Positions 17,040 through 26,309 of a DNA stretch of 64,000 bases are shown one piece after another (the first letter of the stretch is position 1; every line of letters begins with the position of its first letter). A program made the translations under genes and the position numbers. The stretch spans positions 3,295,627 through 3,359,626 of the forward strand of contig OX638348.1 in NCBI GenBank assembly GCA_951813085.1. The letters are read 5' to 3'. The stretch is from an uncultured Opitutaceae bacterium. GTDB lineage: Bacteria > Verrucomicrobiota > Verrucomicrobiia > Opitutales > Opitutaceae. The notes under the pieces are model-generated. The model did not search any database, was not told the origin of the DNA, and saw nothing but the letters and a program-made list of their open reading frames with translations.

Positions 17040-18416
17040 CTAATTCACCGCGCGCCATTCTTGGGCTAAGGGCACGGTCAGTTTAATTTCGCTTCCCGAC
17101 GAGGAAGAACGGGTTAGTTCCAAATTCGCTCCTAGGTGACGTGCAAGCTGCTTGCTTATGGCGAGGGCGATTCCCGCGCCCGCTGTTTTGTCGCTTTGCA
17201 CCGGAGTAAATAGATTCTTGCGGGCTGACTGTGAAAACCCAGGCCCCGTATCAATTATGGTAAAGGCAACTTCATCGATTTCAGCGTCGATCCGCGTTTC
17301 GACTTCGCCGCCTATCGACACTGCGTCGATCGCGTTGTCCACTAAATTGGATACAATTAGCTTGGCTATATTCGCATCACGGGCAGAGAGCAAAACATCC
17401 GAGCTCGCGCGAAATCCAAGGTCGAGCTCTTTCTCCTGGGCGCGCGGCTCGAATTTGGCTCTGAGGTATCGAGCGATGTCCTCTCCGCTAAGCGACTCCA
17501 TCTCATCGATGGTTTCATTCTTGAGAACGTCAACAACCTCATTGATCAGCGCTTGCATTCGCGCCGTTGCCTGGCGAGCATCGTTCCATTCCTCGCCATC
17601 GATATCGCTTCCATCGCTCGACAAATGCTCCTTGACTCCTGCTAACGGATTCTTCAACCCGTGAACCAAGTGAGAAGCGACCGCTCCTACTGCCGACGTC
17701 TTGGCCACCATCGCCAATTCCGCGTTGGCCTGCGCGAGATGAGCCGCTCTCTCGGCTACTTCATCGTGGGCCCCACGCAATCTCCAAAACGACCAGAGAA
17801 AAACAGCCGAGACCAATAGGGTACCCGTCGCGAAAGCGAGCGAGGCTTGGCTGAAAAGCTTTTGGTCCACCTCTCCAAACTCTTCTTCTACGGGCTGACC
17901 GTCGAAAATATAGCGAACCATCGCCACCATTTCTTCGCCTCCAATGTCAAAAATCGGAACGTTAAGCTCTAGCTCCGAAATCTCGTCACCCCTCGCCGCA
18001 GTTAGGTACCGTCCCCAAGGGAGCTCTTTTTTCAAATTCTCTATATCGCTCGCTTCAAGAGGCGATTCCTCGACGATATACGGAATTCCATCCATGAATC
18101 TGCCGCTCGCATCGAATACATGCGCTCCAAGGGCCCCCTCGATATCTTGGGCGGACAATAGGGAATAGACGACCGTGTCCTCAAACTCGAGAATACCCAG
18201 CAACTCGTCCTCCATTCCTTGAGCAACGTGAAACTGCGAAATGGGAGCCCAATTGTCCGCGTATCGTTGCAGAATCTTACCTCTGAGCTCTTTGCGAAGC
18301 TGAACGCTAGAGATGCCCACGATCGCGCCAAATATCACGACGACCATCCCCAGAGCCAAGAGAGGCACTAGGAACGACCCCGTTTTGCGGGGATGCGCGC
18401 CATTTTGATCAGTCAT
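17040..18416 (-). CDS. Membrane sensor histidine kinase
   Basis: A two-component sensor: transmembrane helix at about 14-34, extracytoplasmic sensing region, second helix at about 192-211, then the dimerisation/phosphoacceptor segment ASHLVHGLKNPLAG (His about 252) and the ATPase domain with a conserved Asn (NLVDNAIDAV), DTGPGF (G1 box) and AGAGIALAISKQLARHLG (G2 region). 458 residues, intact. Its stop is 13 bases upstream of the propeller gene start on the same strand. The sigma-54-type response regulator at 21729 is a plausible former partner, but that gene is truncated, so this kinase may be an orphan. Confidence 0.9.
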   Translation of the reverse strand: MTDQNGAHPRKTGSFLVPLLALGMVVVIFGAIVGISSVQLRKELRGKILQRYADNWAPISQFHVAQGMEDELLGILEFEDTVVYSLLSAQDIEGALGAHVFDASGRFMDGIPYIVEESPLEASDIENLKKELPWGRYLTAARGDEISELELNVPIFDIGGEEMVAMVRYIFDGQPVEEEFGEVDQKLFSQASLAFATGTLLVSAVFLWSFWRLRGAHDEVAERAAHLAQANAELAMVAKTSAVGAVASHLVHGLKNPLAGVKEHLSSDGSDIDGEEWNDARQATARMQALINEVVDVLKNETIDEMESLSGEDIARYLRAKFEPRAQEKELDLGFRASSDVLLSARDANIAKLIVSNLVDNAIDAVSIGGEVETRIDAEIDEVAFTIIDTGPGFSQSARKNLFTPVQSDKTAGAGIALAISKQLARHLGANLELTRSSSSGSEIKLTVPLAQEWRAVN

Positions 18417-18454
18417 CTAAATTACGAAGGAGTAGCTAAATATAACGGTAGAAT

Positions 18455-19543
18455 TTACTTCATTCTAAGCCCTAGCATTAGACTATTCGCTTCATAACTG
18501 AAAAAGGATTCATTGGATTCCGAGGTATCTCTCTCGGCTAGGGCAAATAGCGCCCAACGCCGGTTCAAGTCTCGCTCCAAATCCAGTGACCACACCCAAT
18601 CATCCTACTTTCGCAACGAGCCGCTGTCTGCGAGCTGGTGCACGTAGTCACGATCCGAACATCCGATATCGGCCCTCAGGCTCCATCTCTCGCCTTCGGC
18701 CTTGATATCGATGAAATACTTGAGCCGATCGCGGTCGTAGTACCCGAAATGCCGATCGTGCCGCATCTCGAAATCCAATCCAACTTCCGCCTCGATATCG
18801 AAGCCTGCCCATCTCGCGGGCTGTTCAAGCGATATCTCCAAGCCCAATTGGTCCGTGCCTAGCATGGCATCAACGATACGATCTCCCTCTCGGTCCCGGG
18901 GCTGCCGATCCGTGTAGTCCCGGGCGAAACCATTTACTGCAACCAGCAAATGCGTCTTTTCCCCAAGCAGGTAGTCGATGTCGATTTCCCAATCCAATGT
19001 TTCATAATCATTTTGAGGATCATCGAAATACATTCGCGATGCGACCGCTTCGAACCCGTACTCGAACTGCCAGAAAAAGCCCTCCCACTCAAGATACAGC
19101 CTCGGTTCCTGAGCTGTGATCACAATCTGCCTAACGTCGAGCACGTCAAACGTGGTATCGAACGCCTGATTGAAATAGATGTACTGAACTCCCCCAGTCA
19201 GCTTTCCATCGACGGTTACGTACTTGCCATACTCGGACAGCAACAACCCAAAGGTTTCATCCGGCAGGTCACCTCCATTGAAATAATGTCGGTTGTCCAA
19301 GAGAGCCATAGTGGTCCACTCCCCTCCAGACTCGATAAACTCCCTTTGGGCGATGCCCTCCAACCCTACATAGGCAAATGGAGAATCGATCGGTACGATC
19401 TCGCTAAAAAGCACATTCTCCTTGTAGCCATAGCCTGAGCTTATGGACCACTCGCCTGCGCCCACCTTGAACGCGTCGTCCTTATCTTACCCCAAAGCGG
19501 TCCCGAACGACAAGCCCGCTAACAATATATTTAACACCCTCAT
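18455..19543 (-). pseudogene. Outer-membrane beta-barrel protein with two in-frame stops
   Basis: One continuous frame runs from ATG 19543 (signal peptide MRVLNILLAGLSFGTALG) to TAA at 18455, about 362 codons. It is interrupted by TAA at 19487-19489, just after the signal peptide, and TAG at 18605-18607, 50 codons before the end. Between them are alternating aromatic strands typical of a barrel (GGVQYIYFNQAF, WQFEYGFEAVASRMYF). The tail LMLGLRMK resembles a barrel end. No family name can be given. Both stops are one C-to-T change from glutamine codons, and the phase is never lost, which argues for base substitution rather than indel error. Confidence 0.75.
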
Positions 19544-19623
19544 GATCATTTGTATACACAGATAACGGACCGCATGAATGCATCATACGGCCCGCTACTG
19601 GCTGATCAAAAAATTATAAGCGC

Positions 19624-19928
19624 TTACGCTTCGTCTTCGCCACGATCGGTACGATCGGTACGACGCTTGCGTGCCTTGTCGCGACGAGCATCCTTGATCG
19701 CTTCGATCTCTTCTGAGAACTGGTCACGAACGCTGTCTCGCGCCGCTTTACGCTCTTCATCCGTAGCATCTTCGCCCAACTCCGCTGCAGCCATCTTGAA
19801 ACGGATGACCCATCTTCCAATACCTCGACCGGGGCGAATTCTTCGACGAAATTTTTCACCACTTGGGAAATTTTCTTATCTTGGCTTTTCAACGTTCTGA
19901 AGGATATAGCCCTCGTTTTCGGAAGCAT
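19624..19928 (-). pseudogene. Hypothetical protein, frameshifted
   Basis: Frame one from 19928 gives MLPKTRAISFRTLKSQDKK and FVEEFAPVEVLEDGSS. After a shift near 19805-19815 the other frame reads FKMAAAELGEDATDEERKA, then a highly charged helical tail ending in repeated RTDRTDRGEDEA and TAA at 19624. The repeat is visible in DNA as a tandem CGATCGGTA. It follows the phage-like gene by 2 bases on the same strand, so it may belong to the same remnant. No family recognised. Confidence 0.5.
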
Positions 19929-19930
19929 AG

Positions 19931-21721
19931 CTAAGAATTGTTGCTGTTTAAGTAATCCCTGTGCACCTGCCCGTTGGGGAACTGTCGCAACGCCTTCGCC
20001 GCCTCGTCGAATTCCTCGACGTTCTGCCGAAATTCGCGCGTCATGTCAGGGTCCTCCGAAAGCTCTTGCAATGCCTCCGCTTCCTTCATGGCCCCATGCC
20101 GTGCGGTACGCGGTTTGATGATGTTGGTTTTTCCAACTCGCCAAAAGTCGGGAATGGATCCGAACGCGGCAGCGGCACTTTCAAACGCAATTTGGCTCGG
20201 TTCGAATTCGCCGCCTGCCGCCGCCGAAACCCCTTCAACGCCTGTTTGAGTCACCGCCGCCGCCCCTACGCCAATGCCGGCGCGTTGTACAGCGGTCCTT
20301 CCCAACGCTGCTGCCCTGCCTGCCGGGGCGAACTTGCCAAGTTCCGCACCTCCCAACGCAAAGTCTGTAAAATCGAATCCGGGCGGGTTCACAAGAGCTT
20401 CCCTGCCATCGGGGAGTTTTCCGATGATATTGCCCTTTTCATCATACCTGTAAGAAATTCCCGGCATTGCATCTTTCATTATTGCAGCATATTCTTCAGG
20501 ACTGCTTGCAAGGAAGGGTGCAAGGATCCTCTTACCGGCCCCCTTATCGAACCCTAAAAAACCATCATTGTTCGGATCTTCCCTCATGTTGCTGCCCGTA
20601 AGCCTCGAAAGACCTCGCGATTCGTCCGTTTGGGCGTACTCGCCTGAAATCAATTCAAAAAGTTCAGCGGGAGGACTCATTGAGTCATTAAACCTTGTAT
20701 AACCTAAATCTCTTAGGAGACGTGCATCACGAGTCTGGCTACGTTCCTTCGCAACCCGTATTGCTGCATCCAGAGCCCGTTTACGGTTTGCGAATATGTC
20801 TTCGCGTGTCCATGCCTTCAGGCAACGCGATCAAGGGTTGATCTTCAGTAAAGTCCAAGAGCCCAATTTTGCGGCTCCCCTCCCTACGCCCGCTGCGGCT
20901 CCAGCGGCTGGAGTGAATTGAACCCCCAGCATGAGGAAATCTACGAAATCGTTCTTGGACATCCCCGGGCGGTTCAATAGGAATCTCTCCCCAGTATGCG
21001 GATTGGCTACAACGGCGAATCCTTTCTCATAGCCTACGCCCCATCCGAACCGTTTCAGGATTGCCAAGCGATCTTTCTCTTCGGAAGCCAAGAGCATAGT
21101 GACGAGCGCGCCGGAATACCCTGCCGCGCCTTGATCGAGCTTCGGCGCAATCTCCGACAGATTGTAAAGATGCTCCGGTATGCCATTCTTCCAAAGGTTC
21201 TTCTCGAGCGCTAGCCTTTCTGTATCTTCATCCATCTTACGAAGCCTGGCATCGTCTTTTTCCAGGTCTTCTTCAGTATATTGCGGCGTTATAGGAGGCC
21301 CAGACTGGGACCCCCCCAAAAGGGGCCCCCTAAGCCTACGACCAATAATTTCACCTCTCCCTTTGTTGACTCGCTTAGTTTCCTCATCGAAATAATCTTC
21401 CCCAGCGAAATAGTCCGAGTCCCAAAAAGGTTCTCCAGCTCCAGGCAGGGGCCCGTATTGCTCCCTATAGAGATTCCCGGCTTCCCAATGCTTCTTTTCG
21501 CGCTTTAGCTTGGCTGCCTCCTTTCCAAGCTGATTGATCCTGCCTTGATTTACTGGGTAGTTAAATTGCCCCCAATGACTAGAGGAATATAGATTGTTGA
21601 TCTCCTCGTTGATCAGCTTAAGCTCCCGGTCAAAATAATCTTCCCCTTCAAAATCGGGCTTTTCCCAATAATTATCCCCTCCTATTTGCAGAGCCTCTGC
21701 GGGTTGAGCTTTAAGGGCCGC
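19931..21721 (-). pseudogene. Phage-like protein with two copies of one domain, broken by a TGA
   Basis: A single frame of 597 codons with one internal TGA (20831-20833). It has no start codon at its 5' edge, so its N-terminus is missing. The two halves repeat the same domain. Copy A (about 21200-20850) has ALVTMLLASEEKDRLAILKR, HTGERFLLNRPGMSKNDFVD and FTPAAGAAAGVGRGA. Copy B (about 20510-20200) has LAPFLASSPEEYAAIMKDA, PDGREALVNPPGFDFTDFAL and FAPAGRAAALGRTA. Sequence before the domains has twin motifs (EGEDYFDRELKLINEE and AGEDYFDEETKRVN). The Ala/Gly-rich, possibly membrane-active segments resemble virion ejection proteins, but that is inference. It abuts the truncated response regulator. 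Confidence 0.6.
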
Positions 21722-21728
21722 TTAAGCT

Positions 21729-22451
21729 TCAGCCTGTTCCTCGCGCCTGCGCCTGCGCATTAGCCTTCGATTTAGCGTCTGTGAAAGCGCCTTTTTCATG
21801 CCCGAAGAGCTCTGATTCGGTCAGGCTTTCCGGCAAAGCTGCGCAATTGACTACTACTAGCTCCTGGTTCTTTCGCGTTCCGTTGGCATGCAGCCACTTC
21901 GCAAATGTGGATTTGCCTGTTCCCGTCTCCCCCTCGAGAAGTATGGGAGGCAGCCTCCCAGATAAGCGCCTGTCCGCCGTTAGGATCTTATCCAGGCTCG
22001 CCTTGAGCCCTTTGAGCGACTCGCCGAAAAACAGCCCCTCGCCCGATTCCATTTCAATTCGGTGCGCCCGAGACCGATCGCTTCTCTTAGCGCTGGCGCA
22101 ACGGGCAAGAATCAGCGGCACTTCCTGGAGCTCGAAAGGCTTCGCCATGTAGTCGCCCGCTCCTCGCTTCATCGCCTCCACCGCTATCTCCCAACCTCCA
22201 TCAGCCGTCATGATAACGCACGAGACATCGTTGGCAAAATCGAGCAAGCGATCCCCCAACCCATCCGGCAAGTGGACATCGAGCAGCGCGAAATCCAACG
22301 AGAGAGACATCATCGCGTTCTTACCCTCCTCGAACGTCGATACAGAAACTACATTCGCGCCTTCAGATTCCAGAAAGCGCGTGAGCCGTTTCCTCAAAAG
22401 CGGTTCATCGTCAACAACTAGGATCTCTCTTCCAGACAGGAAAGCGTTCAT
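21729..22451 (-). pseudogene. Sigma-54-type response regulator, truncated in its AAA+ domain
   Basis: NtrC-class activator: receiver domain with ILVVDDEP and phospho-Asp in LLDVHLPDG, then the start of the AAA+ domain with Walker A LEGETGTGKST and the sigma-54 contact loop HEKGAFTDA. Homology stops right after that loop. The remaining codons (ANAQAQARGTG) derive from a GCGCAG repeat. The rest of the AAA+ domain and the DNA-binding domain are missing, and phage-like sequence begins 8 bases on. The start MNAFLSGREI was preferred over an upstream one at 22463. It cannot activate sigma-54 promoters as written. Confidence 0.85.
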
Positions 22452-22681
22452 TGGCAGCAACAATCAAACGCAGGCCTATTCGGTTTACAAGCGTCGATTC
22501 CCGTAGCCTCTGGATCGCCAAATTGTATCCAATTAGTCACTTCATTCTTATCTAACTAAAATTCGACGGAGGTCTTTCGAATGAAGGCTTCAGGAACGCT
22601 CTCGAATAAAGTCAAAAAACATCAAACAAATGTAAAACGAGCTTGTCCTACCTTTTGAAGCTACCAAAGCTAACGAAATCA

Positions 22682-22900
22682 ATGATCCAACCAACGAATA
22701 GCAATCTGGACACGCAATCTCCGCTCAGGCAGGAGTATATTCGAGAACTCGCTCAACTAGAGCAAATCGAGAAGCGGCTCGGTACCGTGCTGGAACGAGA
22801 AAACGACCTTAACATCGCCCAGGAAATCGCTCATCGGCTGTCCAACATCCAAATGATTCTTGCAATACGTGAGGGCAAGGTATCGGACCCTTCGCTCTAG
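22682..22900 (+). CDS. Small coiled-coil hypothetical protein
   Basis: 72 residues from the ATG of MIQPTNSNLD; an upstream start at 22643 adds 13. The body, RQEYIRELAQLEQIEKRLG and NIAQEIAHRLSNIQMILAI, is a charged helix with heptad-like hydrophobics. No family recognised. It lies alone between the response regulator (divergent) and the exonuclease (same strand, 85 bases on). Composition and gap size make a real gene likely. Confidence 0.5.
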   Translation: MIQPTNSNLDTQSPLRQEYIRELAQLEQIEKRLGTVLERENDLNIAQEIAHRLSNIQMILAIREGKVSDPSL

Positions 22901-22985
22901 CGCGTAAATTCTTCGAAAAAGCCATCCACTTCGTCCCTTCGTTCGTAATTACTGGTAGGCATGAGCCGATATATAACATCAACAA

Positions 22986-23765
22986 TTGCTGAATTGCCAG
23001 GAACGGAGCGTCCCATTCGCAGGTCCTAGCAATCGATCGCATCATCATTTGACACCTACCCCAGTGAAGCCACTGAATTCATCTAGCAGCGCCCAATTCC
23101 ATCCCCTTTTGGGAGTGCGCGAGCTTGTGGCCTTCGATCTCGAAACGACCGGGCTACGGCCTAAGCAAGAAGAGATCACTCAAGTGGCAGCGGTTCGGCT
23201 CGGCGGAATGCGAATGGAGATCGAAGACTCGTTTTGCACTTACGTGAATCCGGGCAAGCCCATCCCCAAGAAAATCCAGACGCTTACACGCGTTCGCGAC
23301 AAGCACGTCGTCGACGCGCCTTCGCCCATTGAGGCCATTCAAATGCTATCGGATTTTGCTGGACCCGCTACGCTGTTCGGCCACGATATCTACCGATTCG
23401 ACTTTAGATTCATCAAGAAGCACGTAAACTCGGATCCATCTGAAAGCCGGACGGTGCGATTTATAGACACCATGGATATATTCGAGGTCTTGTGGGACGA
23501 TTTCTCGCGCCTCCGCAATTCCCTGGACGACATCGCGGAACGATTGTCTGCAGGACTCTCCTCCATCCGTCGTCACGACGCTAAGGGAGACGCTATTCTG
23601 CTGGCTCAAGTGTTCCAGCGCATTCAGGACCATCCCAAGCTGGAGCAACTGTGCTCCAAAGTTCCTGTTCACGAAGCCCAACTTCCGAAGGTGAGGCTAT
23701 CGACCGAGGAAGCGCTCGCTCCTCTTCCGCGCTTCGACGTTTCGCTCGTTAAGGCCAGGTCCTAA
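22986..23765 (+). CDS. DnaQ-type 3'-5' exonuclease
   Basis: DEDDh exonuclease like the proofreading subunit of DNA polymerase III. Exo I VAFDLETTGL, exo II LFGHDIYRFDFRFI and exo III RHDAKGDA (the catalytic His two residues before the last acidic segment) are all present. 259 residues. The first ~35 residues are not conserved, and a GTG at about 23063 is an alternative start. Stand-alone proteins of this kind act in proofreading or repair; the sequence cannot separate these. Nearest neighbour on the same strand is a glycosyltransferase 52 bases downstream. Confidence 0.9.
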   Translation: MLNCQERSVPFAGPSNRSHHHLTPTPVKPLNSSSSAQFHPLLGVRELVAFDLETTGLRPKQEEITQVAAVRLGGMRMEIEDSFCTYVNPGKPIPKKIQTLTRVRDKHVVDAPSPIEAIQMLSDFAGPATLFGHDIYRFDFRFIKKHVNSDPSESRTVRFIDTMDIFEVLWDDFSRLRNSLDDIAERLSAGLSSIRRHDAKGDAILLAQVFQRIQDHPKLEQLCSKVPVHEAQLPKVRLSTEEALAPLPRFDVSLVKARS

Positions 23766-23817
23766 CCGAACCGATCCACTCCTTGACTTCAAGAAGGAGT
23801 GACGACGTTTATGAGGA

Positions 23818-24438
23818 ATGCCTCCGAGCATCTCATACATTATCCCAACGCTCAATGAAGAGGCAGCGCTGGAACGAACGCTGCAAAGCGTCATCAGCCA
23901 AGAGGGCGAAAAGGAGATCGTAATTGCCGACGGAGGAAGCGTGGATCAAACGCTGGCAATCGCGCAGCGATTCGATTGCTCTGTGACGCGGACAGAGCCA
24001 GGGAGGGGAAGGCAAATGAACGCAGCGGCAGAACGGGCCGATGGCGGCATACTCTTCTTTTTGCACGCCGACACGTCGCTTCCACCCAATGCGCAAGTCG
24101 AAATCTCAAGGCTGCTTGATACACCTGGCGTCGTCGGTGGAGCCTTTGGCCTCACATTCGATCCCTGTACGCCTGCGTTGCGATTCTATGCAAGGTGCGC
24201 CCGGCTGAACAGCGCTTGGTTTGCCTATGGCGACCAAGGACTGTTTCTCCACAAAGCTACTTTCGAAGCTATTGGTAAATTTAGACCGTATCCAATACTT
24301 GAAGACGTTGAAATTCAATCTCGCCTTAGAAAAGAAGGTCGATTCGTCAAGTCCAAGCTTTGCGTAACGACTTCATCGAGACGCTTCCTAAAGCGCGGCC
24401 CACTAAAGCTCGCACGAGCCTATTCCCAAATTCGTTGA
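23818..24438 (+). CDS. Family-2 glycosyltransferase of the TIGR04283 type
   Basis: GT-A fold: ISYIIPTLNEEAALERTLQS, the metal/nucleotide DGGSVDQT segment, GRGRQMNAAAERADGGILFF with LHADTSLP, then GGAFGLTFD and FAYGDQGLFLHKATFEAIGKF, EDVEIQSRLRKEGR. This pattern is that of TIGR04283 glycosyltransferases, some of which are linked to arsenosugar synthesis; no partner gene is nearby, so the substrate is open. The frame stops at TGA 24436-24438, but in-frame codons beyond read IAILAALLCIQKDPM up to a TAG at about 24508, so the C-terminus may have been shortened by a CGA-to-TGA change. Confidence 0.82.
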   Translation: MPPSISYIIPTLNEEAALERTLQSVISQEGEKEIVIADGGSVDQTLAIAQRFDCSVTRTEPGRGRQMNAAAERADGGILFFLHADTSLPPNAQVEISRLLDTPGVVGGAFGLTFDPCTPALRFYARCARLNSAWFAYGDQGLFLHKATFEAIGKFRPYPILEDVEIQSRLRKEGRFVKSKLCVTTSSRRFLKRGPLKLARAYSQIR

Positions 24439-24442
24439 ATTG

Positions 24443-24538
24443 CTATTCTTGCGGCGTTACTCTGTATCCAAAAAGATCCAATGCCAGTATCCATAGCGAT
24501 GCCGCTACCGCAATAGCGCATATGACCACTGCTATCAT
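24443..24538 (-). CDS. 31-residue single-helix membrane protein
   Basis: ATG at 24538 preceded at good distance by GGGAGG. The product starts MIAVVICAIAVAASLWILAL, one strongly hydrophobic helix, and ends with a short polar tail DLFGYRVTPQE. Stop TAG at 24443. The good ribosome site and clean hydrophobic profile support a real small membrane protein; no family name is known to me. It overlaps only the doubtful 3' extension of the glycosyltransferase on the other strand. Confidence 0.55.
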   Translation of the reverse strand: MIAVVICAIAVAASLWILALDLFGYRVTPQE

Positions 24539-24603
24539 AGTTCCCTCCCTAAGTATTCGTTTCCCTATTATCCTAATTCGAAGCCTGTGGCTGCATTAGA
24601 TTC

Positions 24604-25392
24604 ATGATTCGAAACATGTGGGCGGTTTCTTTAGGTGTTGACGGTCCAGATCCCATTTCCGAAAACGCGCTCATGAGCCTGCCCGAATCGCTGATTGCAA
24701 CAGCCCAGAACCTATCTGACACCGTTGACAGCTTAAAGTTCTCGGATCCTGTCCGCTATGTATACAATCCGCTCAATTACGCTTGGAACGGGCACCGTCG
24801 GTACCTAGAGAAATTTGGAAGCGCCCCCAAACGGATCGTGTTCCTCGGCATGAATCCAGGCCCTTGGGGAATGTCTCAAACCGGAGTCCCATTCGGCGAG
24901 ATCGCCCATGTACGCGATTGGATGGGGATCGACGAAGTGATCGGCAAGCCAGATAACGAGCATCCGAAGCGCCCCATTTTGGGTTTCGATTGCGAGAAGT
25001 CGGAAGTATCTGGCCGTCGACTCTGGGGACTATTCGCAGATCGCTATTCTGATCCAGCCGATTTCTTCGCTCACCATTTTACGCTCAACTACTGCCCACT
25101 CGTATTCATGGAAGAGACCGCCCGAAACCGGACTCCCGACAGGCTTCCCAAATCAGAAGTAGAATCCCTCTTCACCGCGTGCGATAAACATCTGCGACGC
25201 TGCATAGAGCTTCTGCAACCGGAATGGCTGGTCGGCATCGGTGGTTTCGCGCAGGAACGGGCACGAAACGCTCTGTCCGGCGTCGACATACGTCACGGCA
25301 AAGTCTTGCATCCCTCTCCCGCGAGCCCCGCGGCCAATCGCGGATGGGCGGAAGCTGCCGAGAAGCAGCTCGTGTCGCAGGAGATTTGGTAG
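24604..25392 (+). CDS. SMUG1-type uracil-DNA glycosylase
   Basis: Removes uracil (and oxidised pyrimidines) from DNA in base-excision repair. Motif 1 is GMNPGPWGMSQTGVPFGE, the SMUG1 signature; NYCPL forms the base-binding pocket and HPSPASPAANRGW is the DNA-intercalating motif 2 with the catalytic-site His. 262 residues from 24604; an in-frame ATG at 24673 (MSLPESLIA) may be the true start. SMUG1 is rare in bacteria and known in a few groups including Opitutia. The frame is intact. Confidence 0.93.
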   Translation: MIRNMWAVSLGVDGPDPISENALMSLPESLIATAQNLSDTVDSLKFSDPVRYVYNPLNYAWNGHRRYLEKFGSAPKRIVFLGMNPGPWGMSQTGVPFGEIAHVRDWMGIDEVIGKPDNEHPKRPILGFDCEKSEVSGRRLWGLFADRYSDPADFFAHHFTLNYCPLVFMEETARNRTPDRLPKSEVESLFTACDKHLRRCIELLQPEWLVGIGGFAQERARNALSGVDIRHGKVLHPSPASPAANRGWAEAAEKQLVSQEIW

Positions 25393-25443
25393 GGCGATTC
25401 CCTCAATTTCCTCCCGGCGTCGCTTCCTTAGCTAGAATGGACC

Positions 25444-25650
25444 TTACTTGCTCCAGTCAATCGAATCGAAATTGCTTCGGAATTCTTCGGAAAAGATATT
25501 CCGAGGCCCATCTCCCTTTCCGTTCTGAGCGTTAGGCTCGCTCTTTGGCTTAGGCGAGGATTCATCGGAACTGGTTTTCTTCTCAGCCTTTTTCGGTGAT
25601 TTTTCCTTCTTCTCCGCCTTTTTCGGTGATTTTTCCTTCTTCTCTGCCAT
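25444..25650 (-). CDS. Small Lys-rich repeat protein
   Basis: 68 residues: a basic N-terminal half with the 10-residue repeat AEKKEKSPKK present twice in tandem (30-base DNA repeat), a Ser/Pro/Lys linker, and an acidic-aromatic end FSEEFRSNFDSIDWSK. Predicted disordered. The tandem repeat suggests slippage-based length change. No family recognised; the basic tail resembles those of nucleic-acid-binding proteins, which is only an impression. It is divergent from the msrB region. Confidence 0.5.
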   Translation of the reverse strand: MAEKKEKSPKKAEKKEKSPKKAEKKTSSDESSPKPKSEPNAQNGKGDGPRNIFSEEFRSNFDSIDWSK

Positions 25651-25828
25651 GGATTTAATCGTTTCTGGACTGGCCCTTAAAAAAATGGGCTACGGTTCTG
25701 TCAATGATTTTTGCATCCGAAACAAGAGCTGCAACGTTGATTTCTTCGCGTATTCGATTCTTCAAGACTTGCTAGCCAATGATTATCGAATCGCCAATAG
25801 GCCGCGATTGGCCTTAGCTATATCAATC

Positions 25829-26299
25829 ATGAGTGAACAATCCAATACGTCAAATCCCAGCGCCTGCGGCCTGCCCTCAAACGCCGACATTGGAGGCGAA
25901 GGGCGCCTGAACAGAACCGAAGCCGAGTGGAAGGAGATCCTGTCCCCAGAGCGATACCGAGTCCTGCGAGCTCAAGGCACCGAACCTCCATTCCAAAACG
26001 AATTCTGGAATCACAAGGCCTCCGGCGCCTACGAGTGCGCAGGTTGCGGCGAGACCTTGTTTGAGAGCGAAACGAAATTCGATTCCGGCACCGGTTGGCC
26101 AAGCTTCTTCCGCCCAGCCCAGTCCGATAGCGTAGATGAGACCGTCGACGAAAGCCACGGCATGGTCCGTACCGAAGTCCATTGCTCGAATTGCGGTGGA
26201 CATCTCGGGCACGTCTTCCCTGACGGACCCAAACCCACAGGGCAACGATACTGTATCAATTCAGCTTCGCTCACATTCAGTCCAGGCGAGGCTATCTAA
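25829..26299 (+). CDS. msrB: Peptide-methionine (R)-S-oxide reductase
   Basis: Repairs methionine-R-sulfoxide in proteins. Seen: RVLRAQGTEPPFQNEFW, zinc-binding CAGC and CSNC pairs, SGTGWPSFF, GHLGHVFPDGPKPTGQRYCINSASL with the catalytic Cys. 156 residues from MSEQSNTSN, the usual size; the frame is open upstream to 25649 but that stretch is not family-like. No signal peptide, so cytoplasmic. It ends 10 bases before the next gene. Confidence 0.95.
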   Translation: MSEQSNTSNPSACGLPSNADIGGEGRLNRTEAEWKEILSPERYRVLRAQGTEPPFQNEFWNHKASGAYECAGCGETLFESETKFDSGTGWPSFFRPAQSDSVDETVDESHGMVRTEVHCSNCGGHLGHVFPDGPKPTGQRYCINSASLTFSPGEAI

Positions 26300-26309
26300 T
26301 CGCGTTTCT

